DNA of 64,000 bases. Source: Papaver somniferum (Eukaryota; Streptophyta; Magnoliopsida; Ranunculales; Papaveraceae). The notes beneath the pieces are model-generated. The model worked only from the letters and a program-made list of their open reading frames with translations, had not been told where the DNA came from and did not search any database. Within the stretch, counting starts at the first letter, position 1. Every line of letters starts with the position of its first letter. A program made the translations under genes and the position numbers. Where the stretch lies: positions 8,222,088 to 8,286,087 of the forward strand of contig NC_039362.1 of the NCBI RefSeq assembly GCF_003573695.1. The letters are read 5' to 3'. Shown one piece after another: positions 56,743 through 64,000 of this stretch.

Positions 56743-57405
56743 TTGGAGGCGGCAAAGATTCAAACAAATCAAAAATGGTCCCGAAGATTTCATCAAGTGA
56801 TACTCCTCGTTGAGATGCTCTCTAACAAAAATGGAAACTACTTGAAGATTATGATAACTTCTTCATACTCAAAGCAAAGATTTATTTGTATTCTCAAAGG
56901 TAGTGAAGGTTCTATTTGGAGTACTTTTTGTACATCTTTCTTTATGCCGAATAATTCTACAACATCACTAGATATTCCAATTCATTCTCCAAAGGTTCAA
57001 GCGTCTTATCAATATCCTATAGTTGGTCAGTCTCCAAAGGGTGAGTTTTGCTCTTTAGGAATATCAGTAGTAGTTCACTACTCTCATAATGGATGGAACA
57101 AAATAGCAGGTGGAATTTCAAAGCATTTTGGTTGGTTTGGAATTTTAAGCTGACGAGTATAACTGGAAAACTAAGATTTTTTTTAAGAAAATTCACCTGA
57201 TACTTTTAATTTCTTTGCTGAACAATACAAGTTTAACGTGCCTCTCATTAAGCCAATGGAGTCCAGAGACTTCTTTTATTAAAAAAGAATTTCTATACTG
57301 AGGATAGCCACTGGATCGGTATTAGAGGACTTTCTATAAATTTGTGGAAGTTAAGCATTATTCAATCGGTGTGCAGTCCTTGGGGTAAATTAGAAGATAT
57401 TTGAA
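56743..57405 (+). pseudogene. LINE ORF1-like (DUF4283-type) fragment
   Basis: An open frame to 57153 has FICILKGSEGSIWSTF, resembling the start of the plant DUF4283 region. Further on, in other frames, HWIGIRGLSINLWKL and the following codons (about 57310-57350) match the (W-GIRGLPLxLW) hallmark of that domain. DUF4283 proteins are usually ORF1 of plant LINEs. Stops and shifts near 57155-57300 show decay. It follows another LINE's A-tail directly, in the same orientation. Confidence 0.55.
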
Positions 57406-57559
57406 AATGCGGGAAATACCAAATACACCCAACTTTTTCGTTCGGGAACCTGTGTAGACAAAACTGAATACAATAGCAGGTAGAACTTCTGAAATATCCT
57501 TGGAAATATATATGTAGAGAGTTTTACATCAACCTCTACTCAACCAGTATGTATATATA

Positions 57560-58880
57560 CACAGAGTTTGTGAACCTGATTTTAAGAAGAGTACTTAGAC
57601 GATCTCAAAAATCAATATCCAAGATCAATTTAGTTGTATCCAGATAATCTAATCGGAATTTTTCCAAGTGATTAAACTTGTTATCTATTTTTAAAGATAC
57701 AGATTCTACAAACAAGTCTTGTAATCGATTACAATTAAGTGGACATGTATATTTAGATTGAATACATACAAACTTGTGTAAATCCAATTATAAAGATAAA
57801 CAATAGAATGCGAAAAAAGAAAAACACAAGATACCAAAATTGTTGTTAACGAGGAAACCGCAATACTAGGAAACCCCGAGACTTCATCCAGAATTGAACA
57901 CCAACTGTATTAAGCTGCTACAAACATTAGCCCACTATAATACTTCAGACTGGACTGTAGTTGAGACTCAACCCGTTTAGATCAAAGATCAAGGTGGGGA
58001 AATCTGTTTGCAATATACAAAGCTGGCAAACCTCACAAATCCGAAATTTACAACTCCTAAAGAGCAGTCTATATTTTGATCACCTCTCAAGAACAATCTT
58101 CGAAAAATCAATTAAGATTAGTTTTCAGATATCTATCTTGAGGAATCACAAAGTCTAAAAAGGAAAGAACTTTATGATTACTATATATGTTTCCTGAAAG
58201 AGATTATGAAAACCTCGATAACAAAAAAGAAGGATCAGGATACATGAACTACCGAGGTAAAGATAGTCGGACCTAGATTCACGACTCCCCAAAGTGAAGT
58301 CTTTTTGTCGTAGACCCAATTATGTTTCCCAAAGGAAATCTAGGTCAATAGAGGACGAATATAGAATCAACTAGGATACAAAGTCCCAGGGATTGAATTT
58401 CACAGTCGAAAGATCATCTCTATTTATAGTTTTTCCAAGACCAGAGTTTTCTTAAAATTCAAGCTAAGATAACTTGAGAATCAAGCGAACACAATTCCTG
58501 ACAAATACAATAGAAAACTATACAGACCGGTTCTAGAAACGTGTATAATGGAGGTTCGGTTTGGCAACTTATCCAAAGAACTAAAAACAATTTTTTGTTA
58601 ATTTAAACACCTAAGATTGTAACCATGATGCACACACATAAGTGTTTAAATGATCAATGAAGTCTTCGAAGTGTTTAAGAGAGTTCTATAAATGCTAAAC
58701 ATATTAAAAACACAGTCTTTGAGCATTTGCTAAAATATAAACTGGGACAGCTGGTAGAGCGGTTCGTGATCCGTAGGTTTATTCACGAGTCATGGTGCAA
58801 CGGTTCGTGAACTGGTTTCGTCAACCTAAATAGACTACCGAACTCAGTTGGCAACGGTTCGTGAACCAGGTTCGCCAACT
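57560..58880 (-). mobile_element. Antisense copia LTR, truncated
   Basis: Contains the inverted block GTTAACGAGGAAACCGCAAT, then the inverted GACTGGACTGTAGTTGAG segment, and runs to an array of GGTTCGTGAACC motifs. Its sense start is missing because a forward LTR begins at 58887. Its left edge is unclear (57406-57560 holds nothing recognisable). Confidence 0.65.
58756..58867. repeat. Array of GGTTCGTGAACC inverted motifs in a copia LTR
   Basis: GGTTCGTGATCC (58761), GGTTCGTGAACT (58802) and GGTTCGTGAACC (58856) are perfect or one-base variants of a 12-bp inverted repeat, about 41-54 bp apart. Confidence 0.8.
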
Positions 58881-58886
58881 ACTAGT

Positions 58887-60527
58887 TGTTATAGCATTGC
58901 TCTGTTGAGCTCACAAGTGTTGCTACCGCAATCTTGTTATCAAAACTTTATCTTGATTTCTAGTCTATAATTAGTTAAGTTTCGAATTAGGATATAAGTG
59001 TAGTAGAGATACACATCACGGTAGTCATCATTGTGTTTTACCATTTGAAGGCGAAGATCAACCGAAACTTTTGGAGAACTTCTTCAACAAATGGTAAGTG
59101 AAGATTGAACCACCTATATCTCAAGTTATATTCATCTTTCTATTTATGAGACTGTGTCACATGACTAATTAGACTATCATGCATAAACAAGAATTTCGAG
59201 TCAAGTATATCTTTGTAATTAGTTCTCGAAATATAATGACTAAGCTTAATGAACATTTGTTCATACTTGACGAATTTAGATCAAGGAACAATTTGTTGTT
59301 CAAAATCGTGATTCAAGTTTTATCATTCTGAAATAGCCTGGAACAATGATATGTGCCATTGATGTTATTTTGTAATGTTTCGAATCGATTTAGAGAAAAA
59401 TATAGAACTACTGTAAATTCGGATGTAAGACAGTATGACTTCAGTCTTAGAAACTGGGAAGACTGTTATAAATTCGGAATAGTATTACATGTACTCGTAC
59501 ACATAACAGAGTAGTTGTATGTCGACATACATATTTTTGGTATGTATATTCTTATGCATACCTTGAATATAATATGCTAACTCATGAATCAGATCGTTAC
59601 ACATACCTGTGTGCAAACCGTTAAGGAACTGTGTTTACGGAACCAGTTTGGTATCCATACCGGTACACGTACCAGAAAAATTTTGTGGACTCTAGAATCA
59701 GTTAAAGTCTAAAGATATGCAAACTGGTACACGTACCTGAATTGTTATGTTAACTGTGGAACTCGGTAAGTGTTTATGGTAAAACTGGTACACGTACCCA
59801 ATTTGTTTTGTGTAACTCCGAAACTTGGTAGTATTTGTAGCATGCAAACCGGTACACGTATTGTGACTCAACTGACTCACGAATGACTTTGGTATTTGTA
59901 CTATGTACACCTACTTTCCATGTCGATTAAATTCTTATGCACATAAGTTATTTTTCTTAAATCTTTTGTATTTGAATAATCTCTAAAACACCATAGACAT
60001 ATTTGATCACTTGATTTTGCTTAGAGTTAAGTCTTAAGTGTTTATGAAAATGAATATTAAGCTTATAAGTTCAAATCGTCTAGTTTCGGCTAACCACCTT
60101 GAACATAGTCCTTATACACGGTTTGATTACAGTTTCACCTAACCTGAGTGTATATCTTGTTTATGTAACTCAGATTCCAAAGATTCATCTAACGGTGTAT
60201 ATTTATTGCTTGGTTCCAAAGTCATCTTAGCTTCAACCTAAAGCAACCCATTCTTTGAAAGTATATAAAAGAGGAACCTCAAGCAACTGGGATCTTTGGA
60301 TCCCGACATTGCTTCTCTTGGTATGTCCTAGTTGTAGCTAGAGTCGTCTTCTTCCTAAAACCATCTTAAGGGTTTAGTAATTAAAAAGACTTCATAGGGA
60401 TTCATGAAGCCAGGATCTTCTTTTGAAAGCTTGGGTATCCTGATCTTGTTTAATTGTTGAGTGTCACTCCATCAACAAGATAGATAAAAATCATCGACGT
60501 TTTGTACGTCTCAAACTTTGTTGATTG
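58887..60527 (+). mobile_element. Copia LTR, 3'-truncated
   Basis: Starts TGTTATAGCATTGCTCTG (LTR family start) and follows the family framework, with a TATA at about 60264 (GTATATAAAAGAGG). It passes through to the position equivalent to about 62935, where it stops against unrelated sequence at 60528. The GTTAACGAGG block and LTR end are missing. Confidence 0.7.
59662..59862. repeat. Array of GGTACACGTACC inverted motifs in a copia LTR
   Basis: GGTACACGTACC at 59662, 59726 and 59787, and GGTACACGTATT at 59851, are spaced 61-64 bp apart. Each is a 12-bp inverted repeat with a 2-base centre. Confidence 0.85.
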
Positions 60528-61255
60528 GTAGGATTAGAAACCTACTATTATAACAGCAAGCGCACGGCGTCTAATGCACAGACAATGGCAAATACGGGTC
60601 GATTCTACGAGAAATTGGATTGGTGAATCTAAATTTCTAAGGTTTTACTAGTACTAATTCAAATATGAAGGGTTGTCGATGTGACGAGAATATGAATGAT
60701 TCTACTAAGATAATAAAACAAAATCAAAGATAAAGATATCTATTGTTTCGAATCCGCCACCTAAATACTTACAACTCCCTAATTCAATATACTAGTTCTC
60801 TTTTAATAAAGAAGTTATAAATGTTCTAGCCTTAAACCACCTTGAAGATGTGATAAATCACTAATAAATATGATGACTTAATCTCAGCAACAAAAATGTC
60901 AATTCCTAGAATTACCTATCCGTTTAAGGCATAGGTAATCATAAATTGAACTAAATCAGTTTATATTGAGCCTGAATACATAACAAATAAATTGATCAAA
61001 CTACGAAGGATGCATGACCTACAAGGTGAAAGTAACTGCCATGAATTCAAAAATTAAATCATGTTCTTCCATATAAATTCATGGAGAACAATTAAATCAA
61101 ACCAAGTAATTCTATTTATTAAGATGGTTTCATCTCCACCACAATAAGAAGCTAAAACATGAAAAAATTGAAAATAGAAAACCTAATTTAATTCTACAAC
61201 TTGGTGTACCGGCTACTCCGGGCTTAAGTTTTAAAATACATACTCCCCCCAATTT
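60528..61255. other. Unassigned, possibly another retroelement fragment
   Basis: Opens with AGCAAGCGCACGG and AAATACGGGTCGATTCTACG, phrases that recur near LTR ends of several plant retroelements (a caveat: recalled, not searched). No ORF of interest. It ends with the TSD of the solo LTR. Confidence 0.35.
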
Positions 61256-61260
61256 ATGGA

Positions 61261-63757
61261 TGTTAGAGCACTGCTCGGTCGAACTCGCAACCGTTGTTAT
61301 CTCAAGCTTGTTTGTGAAGTTTAGTTGTCAAAACTATAAGTCTTGATTCCTAGTCTACTTATAGCTAAGTCTCGGATTACGATAGAATGTGTAGTTGAGC
61401 TTTAGACTTCACGACATTCATCGATTGAAGAAGAAGAACTACTAAGGGGAGCTTGTGGAACTTCATCAGCAAAAGGTATGTGGAGACTCGAAATCATCTA
61501 TCACTCAGAAGTCTATTTTTATTATATCTCCTATAGAGAAAAATTTTCGTATAGCTATATAGATTTTATTTTATACACATTTGATATTTCGAGCTGAGTT
61601 TAACCCGCTTACATATTTCTCGAAATATGTGTTGGTAAGATTTTTCTTTAACCAATTTCATCATTTATTATTGACGAAAGTCAAAAGATGATCATGTGAA
61701 AATCTCCTGGTAACATCTTACATGATTTGTGTGAGACGGTCATTTGATGTAGACTCAGAATGTTTTGTATTGATTATTTGATCACTTGAAAATTTCTTTA
61801 AAGCTAATAGTTTGTGTGAGATATCTATTCTCGTCTTCCGAGAATGTTTGAATGATTGAAATGGAGTTTAAAACAATTAACCTTTGATTGCATATAGCAC
61901 TTTATGCGTACTGTTGCAAATATAATCCAGGTCTGGGAACCATAGTATGCATACCCGTATGCGTATTAGTTTGAAAGTTGAAGTCCGGGAAATATAGTAT
62001 GCATACCCGTATGCGTATCGGCATAACAGTTCATGTCCGGGAATTACACCGAGATTGGTCATGTACGACAATATGCGTACTTTTTCGCATACTGGCGAAC
62101 TCATACCAAGTCTGGCTACTAGGGTATGCGTACCCGTTTGCATACTTGAGTGGGTTATGTTCTAAAATTTGTTTACTCATGAACTAATACATTTATATAA
62201 TAAGGAATGCAATCTTTTGCAAATCGTGGCTATAATGTTCATAATCGATTCAAGTGAATCGAAACCGATTTTGCTTCAATTGTATCTTGTATACTTCTAT
62301 GACAATATAAAAAATTGAACAACTCCATAACTAGTTTCATTTGAGTCATTTGAACTAGTTGTGATAAATATGAATAAGGTTGATATGAAAGTGTTCATAT
62401 GGCTAACTTCGGTTAACTATTGTTGAGCCAACTAAGTGTACACGTTTAGGTACGGTTATCCATATCTAAATGAAGGTACATTTCACATATGTGTAACAAG
62501 CTAAGACAATATAACGGTTGAAAGATATTAGCTTGAATCTAATCAGGTTTTCATCTAACGGTGAATATTGAATGTTTTGTTACCAAGGTAACATTGATTG
62601 CAAACCTTGATTTGAAGACTATATAAGGGATAACTTTAGCAACTGGGAAACCTAATCCCCACACCTCTTGTGTGATACTAGTTGTGACTAGAGTCGATTC
62701 TCCTTTAACCTAGTTTTTTCTAAAACCATTATAGGTTAACGACCTAAAGAATTCATTGGGATTCTGAAGTCAAATCCAACAATTTTCCGTGTAGTTGCGT
62801 ATTCTGATCTTACTTTATTTTATCGTATTTGAGTACTATTTTCTCTAAGATTTGCTCGAGATTTATCTTCGATAGGTAAGATATAAAAAGTAATCACAAA
62901 GCTGTTCATCTCATTCTTTGTGATTCCACAATATCTTGTTTCGCTTCCACACGAATAAGATTATTGTGAGGTGATTGATATTACTAGGTTGTTCTTCAGG
63001 AATATAAGTCTGATGTATCAATTGGTTCATGTTCACCTTGATTTATCAAAACACGAAACAAAAACTCGTAAGTATTTCTGTGGGAGACAAATTTATCTAT
63101 TCAATAGACTTTTCTGTGTGAGACAAATTTGTTTATCGAGTCTTCGACTTTGGGTCAGCAATTCTTGGTTGTGGGTGAGATCATCTAAGGGCATCAAGTG
63201 CGTAGAGTCTCGCTGGGATTCAGAGGAGTAAGGAACGCGAATGTATCTTAATCAGTGTGAGATTGGTTAGGGCTCAACTACATTTCAGTCCGAATTTAAT
63301 TTGTAGTATGCTAGAGTCTGTAGCGTCTTAATACAATGTGGTTTTAAAATTGGACTAGGTCCCGGGGTTTTTCTGCATTTGCGGTTTCCTTGTTAACAAA
63401 ACTTCTGGTGCCCGTGTTATTTCTTTTCCGCATTATATGTTTATGTAATTGAAATTTCACAGGTTATGCGTAGTTCAATCAATTAAATAATCCAACTTTT
63501 GGTTGTTGATATAAATTGATTCGCACTTGAACATTGGTCCTTGGTACCGTTTAAGTTTTTTCTCATATTAATCCGGCTCATGGATTTCTATCTGTTTGAT
63601 TGAAGATTGATTTGAGAAACTGAGAATAACTCTTGGATATATTTTCCTTGATTGATTCTGGCTGTCTAGTTGATTCTCTAGGAAGTTATATTGGAGTTAG
63701 TCCATACAGATTGCCTAAACGAAATATTAGGTGTTGTTGTTAGACCCCCGTTTTTCA
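61261..63757 (+). mobile_element. Complete solo LTR, SIRE-like copia
   Basis: 2497 bp from TGTTAGAGCACTGCTCGG to GTTAGACCCCCGTTTTTCA, flanked by ATGGA (61256-61260) and ATAGA (63758-63762) as a one-mismatch 5-bp TSD. No primer site follows and no internal sequence is attached. It serves as the reference copy for the other LTRs here. The TATATAA box lies at about 62622. Confidence 0.85.
61942..62145. repeat. Array of GTATGC/GCATAC motifs in the solo LTR
   Basis: GTATGCATACCCGTATGCG near 61946 and again near 62000, a diverged version at about 62070-62090, and GTATGCGTACCCGTTTGCAT at about 62124, 52-74 bp apart. Each repeat also carries a CCGGGAAxTA or CCAGGTCTGG-like spacer. Confidence 0.8.
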
Positions 63758-63762
63758 ATAGA

Positions 63763-64000
63763 AATTTTCTCCAATCCAATCAATCCCTACTACCAAATCA
63801 CATAAATCAGTATTAAAATTGTTATCACCCACTCATTGATTTCATGCTGAGATTTCATCACCGGCATCTATTGGTGACAAGGTATGGGCTGCCATGAATA
63901 TAGTTGTAGAAAACAAGAAAGCCCCAACTTCATAGAACATCTTCAACCTATTGATAGGTTACTGTGAGTAAAAAATTGATAAGTGTGGTGATGCATTTGA
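63763..64000. other. Flank of the solo LTR, nothing recognised
   Basis: AT-rich sequence with no supported gene. It continues beyond the window. Confidence 0.4.

Noticed and set aside
1..64000. Endogenous pararetrovirus or other viral genes, and tRNA or rRNA genes
   Set aside because: None of the expected motifs were seen. All reverse transcriptase belongs to LTR elements. The GGTATCAGAGC strings are primer sites, not tRNA genes.

Overview
This is plant nuclear DNA dominated by transposable elements. Nested LTR retrotransposons, plant-type F-box genes, intron-like signals (GT..AG), TATA boxes and a degenerate U6 snRNA copy indicate a large-genome angiosperm. The style of the elements fits a eudicot, and I suspect the poppy family, but the sequence alone does not prove that. 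There are no prokaryotic features. Only one long intact reading frame is present, a Ty3/gypsy polyprotein.

Left part (1-33.0 kb). Insertion events are stacked and can be ordered by their target-site duplications (TSDs). A Ty1/copia (SIRE-like) element lies at 1-5600, with LTR remnant, initiator-Met tRNA primer site and gag remnant; its LTR is split by a solo LTR (1699-4016). An antisense copia LTR (6076-6635, continuing at 31729) is split by a 25-kb element (6636-31723). That element has 2.2-2.5-kb LTRs whose U3 regions consist largely of two minisatellites, and its interior has no recognisable gag or pol. It is split by a Tat-like gypsy element (10728-27192, TSD CTTGG) with a decayed gag and tandem repeats. 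This in turn is split by a tandem dimer of a CRM-like chromovirus (12256-22737, TSD TAAAC) in the form LTR-gene-LTR-gene-LTR. The right-hand copy encodes an intact 1453-residue gag-pol; the left-hand copy carries several 1-2-nt deletions.

Middle part (33-45 kb). This holds a copia integrase scrap, an F-box pseudogene with a 74-bp minisatellite just upstream of its TATA box, the 3' end of another SIRE-like element (three polypurine tracts plus LTR 39149-41901), and an antisense LTR split by a 917-bp Tourist/PIF-Harbinger-like element with a TAA TSD.

Right part (45-64 kb). A 1.1-kb element with about 130-bp terminal inverted repeats (Mutator-like) sits beside the most unusual segment, 46926-50280. 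That segment is a 3.35-kb unit with imperfect inverted ends and four small TATA-driven reading frames arranged + - + -: two related Myb/SANT-like proteins, a zinc-knuckle/GRF-like protein and a small basic protein, with a hairpin-bearing divergent promoter in the centre and a 40-bp perfect palindrome near the left end. It is followed by an F-box pseudogene with an apparent intron-containing leader, a local duplication, a U6 snRNA retro-pseudogene upstream of a LINE 3' end, a second LINE fragment, and three more copia LTRs. One of these is a clean solo LTR (61261-63757).

The copia LTRs share one framework, but at the same place in U3 they carry arrays of short inverted-repeat motifs that differ between subfamilies.
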